Assembly (NCBI GenBank): GCA_964600025.1
Contig: CAZRHJ010000039.1
Coordinates: forward strand, 1-18,337
DNA: 18,337 nucleotides
Reading direction: 5' to 3'
DNA from: JADFUS01 sp964600025
GTDB taxonomy: Bacteria; Bacteroidota; Bacteroidia; Bacteroidales; Rikenellaceae
Below are positions 1 to 7,331 of this stretch, in pieces. Position numbers and translations under genes: made by a program. Position 1 is the first letter of the stretch; each line of letters opens with the position of its first letter. The notes under the pieces are model-generated. The model ran no database searches and was not told the DNA's origin. It saw only the letters and a list, made by a program, of their open reading frames with translations.

Positions 1-71
1 TCAACAAAGATAGAATATTTTTTTCTTGCTCCACCTATTTTCTGGATTGATCCCATTTTTCGACCAGACAA

Positions 72-1166
72 ATGATATTGCCCGATAGGTGGTTGCCAAA
101 AGATTATCAGACTGTGGGTAAAACGAGAGAAGAGAAAGAGATAAACAATATATTAGGAGATTTAAAATCTTTAATAAAGATTAGGTATTCTGAATTCGTA
201 TCAACTGGTCAAATAGTCACAGCCAACAGAATAAAGGCATCTATAATGAACCTCAATACAAATACTAGCCAATATATAAAACTCTGTGATATGTTCATAG
301 ATGATTATCAAAAGCTAACAAAAACCAAAGGTTTTGGAAAGGATAGTCTTAATAGATATATTCTATTGAGAAATAGGCTTGAGGAGTTTATTCGCATAAA
401 ATACAGAGTTGCAGATATTCCATTAGTAGATGTCAACAAACAATTTTTAAATAGATTTTATCTATGGCTTTGCTCAGAAAAGGAACTGGCAAACAATACA
501 GCAATCAAATTTATTCGATGTGCATCGACAATATTTAAGATGGCAATTGATAATGGATGGATAAACACAAACCCTTTTAGAACATTAAAACTGCACCTTG
601 ATAAGGTTGATAGAGGCTATTTAACCCAGGACGAGATGGCAAGAATGATGCAGAAAGAGTTTTCAACACGGAGGCTTGAACTGATACGAGATATTTTTAT
701 CTTCGCTTGTTATACCGGATTTGCGTATATTGATGTGGCAAGGCTCACTAAGGATATGATTGAACAACAGCCTGACGGAACTCTTTGGATAAAAACTCAT
801 AGACAAAAAACAAAAGTGTCAGTAAATATCCGTTTGCTTGATATTCCTAAAATGATTCTTGATAAGTACGATGGTCAAGCCAAAGGTAACAAGCTCCTGC
901 CCGTACCATCAAATCAAAAGACCAATGATTATTTGAAAGAGATAGCGGCACTCTGTGGGATTGATAAACCGCTGACATTCCACTGTTTGAGACACAGTTT
1001 TGCTACAACAGTCACACTAAGCAATGGAGTACCAATAGAATCGGTCTCTAAAATGCTTGGGCATACTAATATCAAAACCACCCAAATCTACACCCGCATC
1101 ACTGACCAAAAGGTGGCAAAGGATATGGATATGTTGGCACAGAAGTTAAATACTGTGGGACAATAA
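72..1166 (+). CDS. Tyrosine recombinase (phage-type integrase), N-terminally short
   Basis: Site-specific tyrosine recombinase of the Bacteroidetes integrase type, which cuts and rejoins DNA through a covalent 3'-phosphotyrosine. The catalytic set is visible: Arg224 in an ARLT motif, Lys246, HxxR at His304/Arg307, His331 in LGHTNIKTT, and nucleophile Tyr340. A SAM-like core-binding domain covers about residues 67-170. At 364 aa it is about 40-45 residues shorter than typical relatives, which begin with an arm-type DNA-binding domain; homology here seems to start only near its end (PDRW at residues 4-7). The frame is open upstream only to a TGA at 48-50, so no in-frame start can restore the missing part. 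It is either a truncated remnant or a short variant. It is convergent with the polysaccharide operon and is the only plus-strand gene. Integrases linked to Bacteroides capsule loci are known; its activity is uncertain. Confidence 0.85.
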   Translation: MILPDRWLPKDYQTVGKTREEKEINNILGDLKSLIKIRYSEFVSTGQIVTANRIKASIMNLNTNTSQYIKLCDMFIDDYQKLTKTKGFGKDSLNRYILLRNRLEEFIRIKYRVADIPLVDVNKQFLNRFYLWLCSEKELANNTAIKFIRCASTIFKMAIDNGWINTNPFRTLKLHLDKVDRGYLTQDEMARMMQKEFSTRRLELIRDIFIFACYTGFAYIDVARLTKDMIEQQPDGTLWIKTHRQKTKVSVNIRLLDIPKMILDKYDGQAKGNKLLPVPSNQKTNDYLKEIAALCGIDKPLTFHCLRHSFATTVTLSNGVPIESVSKMLGHTNIKTTQIYTRITDQKVAKDMDMLAQKLNTVGQ

Positions 1167-1173
1167 AGTAAAT

Positions 1174-1227
1174 TATTGCTGTCCTGTAAAAACCTAAAAG
1201 TACACAAAGTTTTACCGGACAGCAATA
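1174..1227. terminator. Inverted repeat between convergent genes, probable bidirectional terminator
   Basis: Arms 1174-1191 and 1210-1227 are 18 bases each and complementary except for one internal mismatch (T1185 against C1216), separated by an 18-base loop. The repeat begins 8 bases after the integrase stop and ends 2 bases before the end of the phosphatase gene on the other strand. This is where a shared terminator for two convergent transcripts is expected. The tract after each arm is AT-rich but not a clean run of T, so termination strength is uncertain. A recombinase or transposon-end role is an alternative. Confidence 0.6.
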
Positions 1228-1228
1228 G

Positions 1229-1945
1229 TTAAAAATATTTGAATTCTCTATTGTTAATATTTTGAATGAAACTAATATATTTTTTACTTAACTTTGTTTC
1301 ATTAAAAATATTATTATGATATTTAAAACTATGTATATCTGTACCAATTAAATCATAATAGGATAACTTCAACAAACGACAGGCATTCTCTTTCACTCTT
1401 TTTCCATAAGTACCACATACAGAAGGTAAATTTAGTTGAAAACACACTCCTATTTCTTTTAATCGCTTATATTCATCCCGGCTTAAATACAAATATCGCT
1501 CAGGATGGGCTAAAACCACAAAATAACCTTTTGCCATAATTTGGCTTACACAGTCAAAAATATCGACAACAGGCTGTGCATACGACATTTCAACAAGGAG
1601 GTAATTATCCCACAGAGTCAGCATATTATCTTTTTCTAAAAGAGAGAAGAAATTATAGTCAAGCATATATTCAGCAGCTAATGACAACTTCATTTTTCCA
1701 TTATACGCAGAGCTTAGAGTATCAAAGCGTTTTCTCAAATCTGAAATATTCTGTGGGTTATCTTCCATTATATGAGGAGTAAGTATCACCTTAGTCATAC
1801 CTAAACTTTCATAATAATCAAGTATTGCCAAAGCCTCCTCAGGAGAGTGCACTCCATCATCCACATTTGGCAAAATATGTGAATGAAAATCGCACATTCC
1901 GTGAAATATGCCAGAAGCTATTATTTTCTTTTTTATGAAAAACAT
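1229..1945 (-). CDS. PHP-type protein-tyrosine phosphatase (CpsB/YwqE family)
   Basis: Metal-dependent phosphatase of the PHP fold. In Gram-positive and Bacteroidetes capsule systems, relatives remove phosphate from the tyrosine-kinase chain-length regulator and so tune polymer assembly. Metal ligands typical of the family are visible: HSH at residues 21-23, DD at 29-30, TPH with His58, Glu92 in AAEYM, His147 in AHPERY, and Asp203/His205 in GTDIHS. The 238 aa length is normal. The start at 1945 gives the short lysine-rich leader (FFIKKK then SGIFHG) usual in Bacteroides relatives; a later Met17 is possible but less likely. It begins one base after the manC stop, so it is the last gene of the operon. 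No cognate Wzc/Wzz-type kinase is visible here; it would have to lie upstream or elsewhere. Confidence 0.9.
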   Translation of the reverse strand: MFFIKKKIIASGIFHGMCDFHSHILPNVDDGVHSPEEALAILDYYESLGMTKVILTPHIMEDNPQNISDLRKRFDTLSSAYNGKMKLSLAAEYMLDYNFFSLLEKDNMLTLWDNYLLVEMSYAQPVVDIFDCVSQIMAKGYFVVLAHPERYLYLSRDEYKRLKEIGVCFQLNLPSVCGTYGKRVKENACRLLKLSYYDLIGTDIHSFKYHNNIFNETKLSKKYISFIQNINNREFKYF

Positions 1946-1946
1946 A

Positions 1947-3281
1947 TCATAAATTCCAATTTAAATCAAGGCGTATAATATCCTCCTCTACAAGTTCTGT
2001 TCCAGTTTGAACCTCAACTATTTGCAAATCAGAAATAGCACGTACAGCGTGTTTTTGACCTGCTTTAATATGTACTACATAACCTCGTGCAACCTCTATT
2101 ACTTCATCATCTAAAATCAGAATACCTTTACCATCTACAAAAGTCCAAATCTCCTCTCTGTGATTATGATACTGATAACTGATATTGCTACCTGCGTTTA
2201 GATATAGTAGTTTTGTGAGAGCTTTATGCCCATCTGCAAACACCTCTTGTCCCAATACCTTGTATGTCCCCCACCTACGCTCTTCATACATAGGGCGAGC
2301 TTTGATAGAGTCAGCATAGTTCTTAAGGTTTACGCTTGCCTCTCGTGTACTAACCAAAATACCATCAGGGCTTGCCGCTACAATTAAATCTTCGATACCA
2401 AGTGCAATAACGGGTATATCCAGTTCATTGATCACACAACTATTCTTGCATTGTTCGCCAAGAAGAACATTTCCTAGACACTCTTCTTTAATCTCACTTG
2501 CCAAACTATCCCATGTCCCAAGATCATTCCACATCCCCTTAAAAGGAACAACACCTACAGAGTTCGCTTTCTCTGCTACCTCATAGTCGAAACTAATCTT
2601 TGGAAACTCGCTGTATCGTTCATAAACCTCATCGAAACCTGTAGCTTGAATATATTTCTGAGCAATATCCACTAAATAACCTAAACGAAATGCAAATACA
2701 CCTCCGTTCCAAACCGCACCTTCTGCAAGTAGTTCTACGGCTTTCTCTTCGTTTGGCTTCTCGGTAAAATGGGTTACCTTGGTCACATCCTCTCTCGATG
2801 GAACAATATATCCAAACTTTGTAGAAGGCTCAGTGGGAGTAATTCCCATAAGCACCATATTCACCTGATTACTCTCGACCATTTTAACCATCTCAGAGAT
2901 AGTATCAAAATAACGGTTTTCCGTAAAAGGATCACTTGGCATTACCACCACTACCTCATCTCTATTACACGCTTTTGCTCTATACAAATATGAAGTGGCA
3001 AGAGCAATTGCAGGGAAAGTATCTCTACGTTCTGGCTCTGTAACAATATTTACATCATCACCTAACTGACTTATGATAGCATCCTTTTGAGTAATACTTG
3101 TAGCCACTGTAATAGTAGCATCTAAATTTGATTCTTTTATTTGGCGAGCGATGCGCTGCACCATAGACTCTTTACCACCACAAGGTGTTGGTAATAGTTT
3201 CAAAAATTGTTTTGAACGAGCATCATTCGACAGCGGCCATAGTCGCTTACCCGAGCCTCCTGATAATAGTATTATTTGCAT
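1947..3281 (-). CDS. manC: Mannose-1-phosphate guanylyltransferase / type II phosphomannose isomerase-like
   Basis: Makes GDP-mannose from mannose-1-phosphate and GTP, the precursor that Gmd and Fcl turn into GDP-L-fucose. The N-terminal nucleotidyltransferase domain (about residues 1-270) carries GGSGKRLWPLS at 8-18, SKQF just after it, a TEPERRDTFPA block, MPSDPF, FTEKP and WNDLGTWDSL. The C-terminal cupin domain (about 330-440) has QYHNHREEIWTF and an HAVRA segment, as in type II phosphomannose isomerases, so it may be bifunctional. The 444 aa length is slightly shorter than many ManC/AlgA proteins (about 460-480). It starts 2 bases after the fcl stop and ends 1 base before the phosphatase start, so it is tightly co-transcribed. 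The start is well supported because the Rossmann-like fold begins at residue 2. Confidence 0.94.
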   Translation of the reverse strand: MQIILLSGGSGKRLWPLSNDARSKQFLKLLPTPCGGKESMVQRIARQIKESNLDATITVATSITQKDAIISQLGDDVNIVTEPERRDTFPAIALATSYLYRAKACNRDEVVVVMPSDPFTENRYFDTISEMVKMVESNQVNMVLMGITPTEPSTKFGYIVPSREDVTKVTHFTEKPNEEKAVELLAEGAVWNGGVFAFRLGYLVDIAQKYIQATGFDEVYERYSEFPKISFDYEVAEKANSVGVVPFKGMWNDLGTWDSLASEIKEECLGNVLLGEQCKNSCVINELDIPVIALGIEDLIVAASPDGILVSTREASVNLKNYADSIKARPMYEERRWGTYKVLGQEVFADGHKALTKLLYLNAGSNISYQYHNHREEIWTFVDGKGILILDDEVIEVARGYVVHIKAGQKHAVRAISDLQIVEVQTGTELVEEDIIRLDLNWNL

Positions 3282-3283
3282 AA

Positions 3284-4363
3284 TTATAAACTTTCTCTAT
3301 ACCATTTTATTAATTTCTCTACCCCTTCTTCAATTTCAATCTTATGCTTCCATCCAAGCGAATGTAATTTAGAAGGATCTGTTAATTTTCGCATTGTTCC
3401 ATCAGGTTTTGAAGCATCAAAACTAATCTCCCCTTTATAACACATAGCCTTAGTTATAATAGCTGAAAGCTCTTTAATAGTAACCTCCATGCCTGTACCA
3501 ACATTAATATGACAATTACGAACATACTTAGCTCCTGAAACAAAAGTATCCTTATAATCAACATTCTCTAACACATAAACCGAAGCATCAGCCATTTCCT
3601 CGCTCCAAAGAAACTCACGAAGTGGACTACCAGAACCCCAAAGTTCTACTCTATTTGAGAAAATACCATACTTAGCAAGCATAGCAGAAATATTAGCCAT
3701 TGCAGCATCGCCATTCACACCCTCTACTGGGCGAACAGACAAATCCTTACGCAAAATATCCTCAGCACCCTCCATCAAACACTTACTTAAGAAAATCTTA
3801 CGAATCATAGCAGGCATCACATGGCTATTCTCTAAATGAAAATTATCATTAGGTCCGTAAAGATTAGTAGGCATAACTGCAATATAATTAGTGCCATACT
3901 GAAGATTAAAGCTCTCACACATTTTAAGACCTGCAATCTTTGCTATCGCATAAGGTTCATTAGTAAATTCTAATTCAGATGTCAACAGACAATCCTCTGG
4001 CATTGGTTGCGGGGCATTACAAGGATAAATACAAGTACTACCTAAAAACAATAACTTCTTCACATTATGGCGAAAACTCTCACCAATAACATTTTGTTGA
4101 ATTTGAAGATTCTCATAAATAAAATCTGCTCTATAAGTCAAATTAGCCATAATACCACCCACGTGAGCAGCCGCTAAAATTACATATTCAGGTTTCTCAT
4201 CATCAAAAAACTCTTTAACAGCCACAGCATTAAGCAAATCAAGCTCCCTATGCGTACGACCTATCAAATTACAATAGCCCTTTGACAATAAATTATTCCA
4301 AATAGCAGAACCAACCAAACCATGGTGCCCTGCTACATATATTTTTGCGGATTTTTCCATCAT
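3284..4363 (-). CDS. fcl: GDP-L-fucose synthase (3,5-epimerase/4-reductase)
   Basis: Converts GDP-4-keto-6-deoxymannose, the Gmd product, to GDP-L-fucose with NADPH. It is a short-chain dehydrogenase-like NAD-dependent epimerase. Visible are the nucleotide-binding GHHGLVGS at residues 12-19, the catalytic Ser109 in GSTCIYP, and Tyr138/Lys142 in the YAIAK motif. The family blocks MPTNLYGPNDNFH and SPLREFLWSEEMADA are present. The 359 aa length and the central insertion are like Bacteroides versions, longer than the roughly 320 aa E. coli enzyme. Two Met codons start the protein; either could be used. It is separated from gmd by 67 bases, the widest gap inside the operon, with no promoter that I could recognise. 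The gene looks intact although its partner gmd carries a stop, so it depends on substrate from another Gmd copy. Confidence 0.95.
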   Translation of the reverse strand: MMEKSAKIYVAGHHGLVGSAIWNNLLSKGYCNLIGRTHRELDLLNAVAVKEFFDDEKPEYVILAAAHVGGIMANLTYRADFIYENLQIQQNVIGESFRHNVKKLLFLGSTCIYPCNAPQPMPEDCLLTSELEFTNEPYAIAKIAGLKMCESFNLQYGTNYIAVMPTNLYGPNDNFHLENSHVMPAMIRKIFLSKCLMEGAEDILRKDLSVRPVEGVNGDAAMANISAMLAKYGIFSNRVELWGSGSPLREFLWSEEMADASVYVLENVDYKDTFVSGAKYVRNCHINVGTGMEVTIKELSAIITKAMCYKGEISFDASKPDGTMRKLTDPSKLHSLGWKHKIEIEEGVEKLIKWYRESL

Positions 4364-4430
4364 TAATTCATTATATATTTATTGTAAATAGCGTTTAAAC
4401 TATAATTAAAACTCTACAATAATACCCAAA
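4364..4430 (-). other. fcl: 67-base AT-rich spacer between gmd and fcl
   Basis: This is the largest gap within the operon. It is about 20% G+C and has no Bacteroides-type TTTG / TAnnTTTG promoter pair that I could find, no long hairpin and no open frame. It may be a simple junction left by recombination, or hold a weak internal start for fcl-manC-phosphatase. Confidence 0.4.
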
Positions 4431-5507
4431 TTAAATTTCAGCTTTCAAACTCAATTTCTTAACAAACTTCATATCATGTTCAACCATAATCTTCACCAAT
4501 TCAAGGAAAGAAGTCTTGTTAGGATTCCATCCAAGAAGCGTCTTAGCCTTGGTTGGGTCACCAAGAAGTTGCTCAACATCTGCTGGACGGAAATATTTCG
4601 GATCAACCTCTACAAGCACCTTGCCAGTAGCAACATCAATACCTTTCTCATTCACACCTTCTCCTTCCCAGCGAAGATCAATACCAACCTCTTTGAAAGA
4701 AAGAGTCGTAAACTCACGAACTGTATGATACTCGCCTGTTGCAATCACAAAATCATCCGGCTTATCATGTTGAAGAATCAACCACATACACTCAACATAA
4801 TCCTTTGCATAACCCCAATCACGAAGCGAATCCATATTCCCAAGATAAAGTTTATCTTGAAGACCTTGAGCAATACGAGCTGTAGCAAGCGTAATTTTAC
4901 GAGTTACGAAAGTCTCACCTCTACGCTCACTTTCATGGTTAAACAAAATACCATTAACAGCAAACATGCCATAAGACTCCCGATAGTTTTTAGTAATCCA
5001 AAAACCGTATTGTTTAGCCACGCCATAAGGAGAGCGAGGATAGAACGGAGTAGTCTCCTTTTGAGGCACTTCCTGAACAAGACCAAAAAGCTCCGAAGTA
5101 GAAGCTTGATATATCTTACAAGATTTCTCCATTCCTAAAATGCGTATAGCCTCTAATAGACGAAGAGTTCCAAGAGCATCAGCTTCTGCCGTATATTCCG
5201 GACAATCGAACGATACTTTAACATGACTTTGTGCCGCTAAATTATATATCTCAATAGGGTTAACTTCTTGAAGGATACGAACTAATGAACTACTATCAGT
5301 CATATCTCCATAATGAAGATTAACCAAACGTTTATTTTTCATATCACGCACCCATTCATCAAGATAAAGATGTTCTATACGACCTGTATTGAAAGATGAA
5401 GAACGACGGATAATACCATGCACTTCATAACCTTTTTCTAATAAAAACTAAGCCAAGAATGAACCATCTTGCCCTGTAATTCCTGTGATTAATGCTATTT
5501 TTTTCAT
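4431..5507 (-). pseudogene. gmd: GDP-mannose 4,6-dehydratase interrupted by an amber codon at position 20
   Basis: Intact Gmd converts GDP-mannose to GDP-4-keto-6-deoxy-mannose, the first step to GDP-L-fucose. The natural start is the ATG at 5507-5505, whose A is shared with the TGA of the upstream gene (TGATG). From it one reads MKKIALITGITGQDGSFLA, a standard Gmd N-terminus with the NAD(P)-binding glycine motif, and then TAG at 5448-5450. From family memory the residue here is normally Glu (LAEFLLEKG), so one base change from GAG explains it. The rest is open and well conserved: Thr137 and Glu139 in STSELFG, Tyr161 and Lys165 in SPYGVAK, then RRGETFVTRKIT and a normal C-terminus; full length would be 358 aa. 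The only way to read the downstream part alone is from an internal codon such as GTG at 5423, which loses the glycine motif and so should be inactive. A sequencing error is the main alternative. Confidence 0.9.
5448..5450 (-). other. gmd: In-frame TAG stop in gmd
   Basis: On the minus strand the codons read TTC TTG GCT TAG TTT TTA TTA GAA AAA, giving FLA-stop-FLLEK. The frame is the same on both sides, so this is a substitution and not a frameshift. GAG to TAG is a single G-to-T change. Confidence 0.9.
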
Positions 5508-6262
5508 CACTTAATATCTTTAATTATTACTTTTTCTCTTTCGTTTTTTTCATTATAAAGCAAACTCGGCAAAGTTGAAATAATTCCCCAACAACGCTTT
5601 ATCTGTTTTTTCGGCTCACTCATTATTCTATAAAAAAATTCAAGATGAGCATCAACCATCCATTTAGGAGCTCTACGCACGCCAACACCACTATAAAAGT
5701 TAAAAACAGCCCCCACAGCAATCATTACTCCCGAAGAAAGATAGGGTAATAATTTGCTCATAAAAATTTCCTGTTTAGGTGTACCCATAGCCACCCAAAT
5801 TATTTCAGCACCCGATTCATTTATCCTCTTTGCGATAGAAGGATAGTCAAAATCTTCGACACTCATAAAAGGCAAAGCATCAAAAGTCATATTTTTGATT
5901 CGTGGATCTTTTTTAGATATTTCTATCTTTAGACCACCTAATATATTAGATGAAGCACCTAAAAAATACATATTATACTTTTTCTTATTAATAGCATCTA
6001 TAAAGATGTCGCTTCCAGCATATTGTTTTCTATCTATACCGTAAAGCCATTTAAGATAAAGAGGAACATATCCGCTATCACAAATAGAGAACATTCCTCC
6101 ATTTATAATCTTTAAATATTCGGTGTTGTGGTTGGCGTTATTCAATATCACCCCATCACACACACAGATATAAGAAGCCATTCTTTTTGCTATCTGCTTA
6201 TCAATAGCATACCACACCTCATTACGATCAAACTCGTAACGTATATTAAAGTAAATTTCCAT
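5507..6262 (-). CDS. WecG/TagA/CpsF family (GT26) glycosyltransferase
   Basis: Transfers a sugar (in characterised relatives N-acetylmannosamine or its uronic acid) from a UDP donor to a lipid-linked acceptor at the inner membrane face. The GT26 fold is recognised by VCDGVILNNANHN at about 34-46, the putative catalytic Asp62 in CDSGYVPL, WVAMGTPKQE at 156-165, AVGAVFNFYSG at 182-192 and RRAPKWMVDAHLEFFYRI at 196-213. The basic C-terminal tail after residue 213 fits the membrane-association appendage of the family. The 251 aa length is normal. Its stop overlaps the gmd start by one base (TGATG), so the two are probably translationally coupled, and 17 bases separate it from the acyltransferase upstream. 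The exact donor sugar cannot be read from sequence. Confidence 0.9.
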   Translation of the reverse strand: MEIYFNIRYEFDRNEVWYAIDKQIAKRMASYICVCDGVILNNANHNTEYLKIINGGMFSICDSGYVPLYLKWLYGIDRKQYAGSDIFIDAINKKKYNMYFLGASSNILGGLKIEISKKDPRIKNMTFDALPFMSVEDFDYPSIAKRINESGAEIIWVAMGTPKQEIFMSKLLPYLSSGVMIAVGAVFNFYSGVGVRRAPKWMVDAHLEFFYRIMSEPKKQIKRCWGIISTLPSLLYNEKNEREKVIIKDIK

Positions 6263-6279
6263 TCAAATAAAAAATTATA

Positions 6280-7308
6280 TTAATCCTTGTTTACCCATTT
6301 ATTAATAATAGGTGCGATTAATTTATCTGCTAAATATGCTACAAGTAGAGATGATAGATATACCAGAGGAACAATGATAAAGAAGAACCAGCCAAACTGA
6401 GCTTGATTCTCAAAAAAATGTTCTTTAAAATAAGGATAATACAATGCATCAAAGCAAAAACATATCAAATATACTCCTAGTGATAATGGAGCTGCAAATG
6501 TAATAAACTTCCCTATCGTCTTATTTTTAATCTTTAATTGATAAACTAATAAGAAAAATATTGTTGAAATTAGAACGCCAAAAGGATTATAACTATTTCC
6601 TATAATATGTATAATTGATCTGTCACTGGTGAATATCAACGTAGCAATAGGATTGATAGTACAAGTTGCAATTAAAATCAACAGCGATTTAAACAACTTT
6701 ATTTGTGGTTGATATTCTTTTATGTAAGATCCTATAAAATAGAACATCAAAGGATAACATATTTCCCAATAAGCTGGCACTAAATAATAACCCTCTCTAT
6801 TCCCGAGATTAGGAAGAGAGGTTAATATCATTAGTGAAAAAATTAAAATCAATTTTTCTCGTTTGCCAGACAAAGACTTAAACAATTTGTTAAGAAAAGG
6901 AATTAACAAAAACAAGCCTAACCACATCTCAATATACCAAGCATAAGGAATGGCACTAAAATTTAAAATACTTTCAATGCTATGTCTTAAATCAAAAGAT
7001 TCCAAAAAATAATATTTTCTAAAAAGAATCGTGATTATTGATAATATCAAATAGTATAAAATCACACGAATACAACTTTTATAATATTTTTTGTCTATTC
7101 CTTTATTATTTTGCCAATACCCAGTAAGCATTAAAAAAAGTGGAACACCTCTAAAAAAGGAATCCATAACTCCTTGCATAAAAAGAGTTCCATCAAATGG
7201 TGTGCTATATAAATTAGTATTAGATCCAAAAAAGTGCCCTGCAATTGTAAAAAAAGAAGCACATAGTCTGACAATATCCAATCCTATAATTCTGGTGCTG
7301 TTATTCAT
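6280..7308 (-). CDS. Acyltransferase-3 family membrane O-acyltransferase
   Basis: Integral membrane acyltransferase that probably adds acetyl or a related acyl group to a sugar hydroxyl of the repeat unit. It opens with the family signature: Asp11 and Arg14 of the first helix (GLDIVRLCASFF), His25 in AGHFF, and a second helix with RGVPLFLMLTGYW at 53-65. About ten hydrophobic segments fill the 342 aa, the normal length for stand-alone members without the extra SGNH domain of OafA. It sits 11 bases after the preceding glycosyltransferase stop and 17 bases before the GT26 gene. This is one of two acyltransferase-3 genes in the operon (the other at the right edge). Acceptor sugar and acyl donor are unknown. 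Confidence 0.9.
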   Translation of the reverse strand: MNNSTRIIGLDIVRLCASFFTIAGHFFGSNTNLYSTPFDGTLFMQGVMDSFFRGVPLFLMLTGYWQNNKGIDKKYYKSCIRVILYYLILSIITILFRKYYFLESFDLRHSIESILNFSAIPYAWYIEMWLGLFLLIPFLNKLFKSLSGKREKLILIFSLMILTSLPNLGNREGYYLVPAYWEICYPLMFYFIGSYIKEYQPQIKLFKSLLILIATCTINPIATLIFTSDRSIIHIIGNSYNPFGVLISTIFFLLVYQLKIKNKTIGKFITFAAPLSLGVYLICFCFDALYYPYFKEHFFENQAQFGWFFFIIVPLVYLSSLLVAYLADKLIAPIINKWVNKD

Positions 7309-7311
7309 TAT

Positions 7312-7331
7312 TTACTTACTTACTTATTTAT
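7312..7331. repeat. Short tandem tetranucleotide tract (TTAC)3(TTAT)2
   Basis: Three TTAC units followed by two TTAT units span the stop codon of the GT4 gene ending at 7320 and the start of the gap to the next gene. Unit gain or loss would change only the last residues of the GT4 or the spacing, so a phase-variation role is doubtful. Confidence 0.5.

Noticed and set aside
1..75. Short plus-frame peptide ending TGA at 73-75 (ATGA overlap with the integrase) and a minus-strand peptide starting at ATG 56
   Set aside because: Both are open only because the window edge cuts them and neither resembles a family I know. 71 bases are too few to choose.
1174..1227. Inverted repeats as borders of an invertible capsule promoter
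   Set aside because: Bacteroides invertible promoters are carried on segments well over 100 bases and face the first gene. Here the spacer is 18 bases at the far 3' end of the operon, and no promoter is seen inside.
4476..5138. 220-residue plus-strand open frame opposite gmd
   Set aside because: It is the antisense of a strongly conserved enzyme, has a low-complexity composition and no family resemblance.
4431..5423. gmd read as a normal 330 aa gene starting at GTG 5423
   Set aside because: That start discards the NAD(P)-binding motif, while a perfect Gmd N-terminus lies just upstream in the same frame, ending at a TAG.
5448..5450. TAG recoding as an amino acid
   Set aside because: TAG recoding is known in some gut phages, but nothing else in this chromosomal window uses in-frame TAG, so a mutation or error is simpler.
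7312..7331. Tetranucleotide tract as a phase-variation switch
   Set aside because: It lies at a stop codon and in the following gap, so length change would not turn a gene off.
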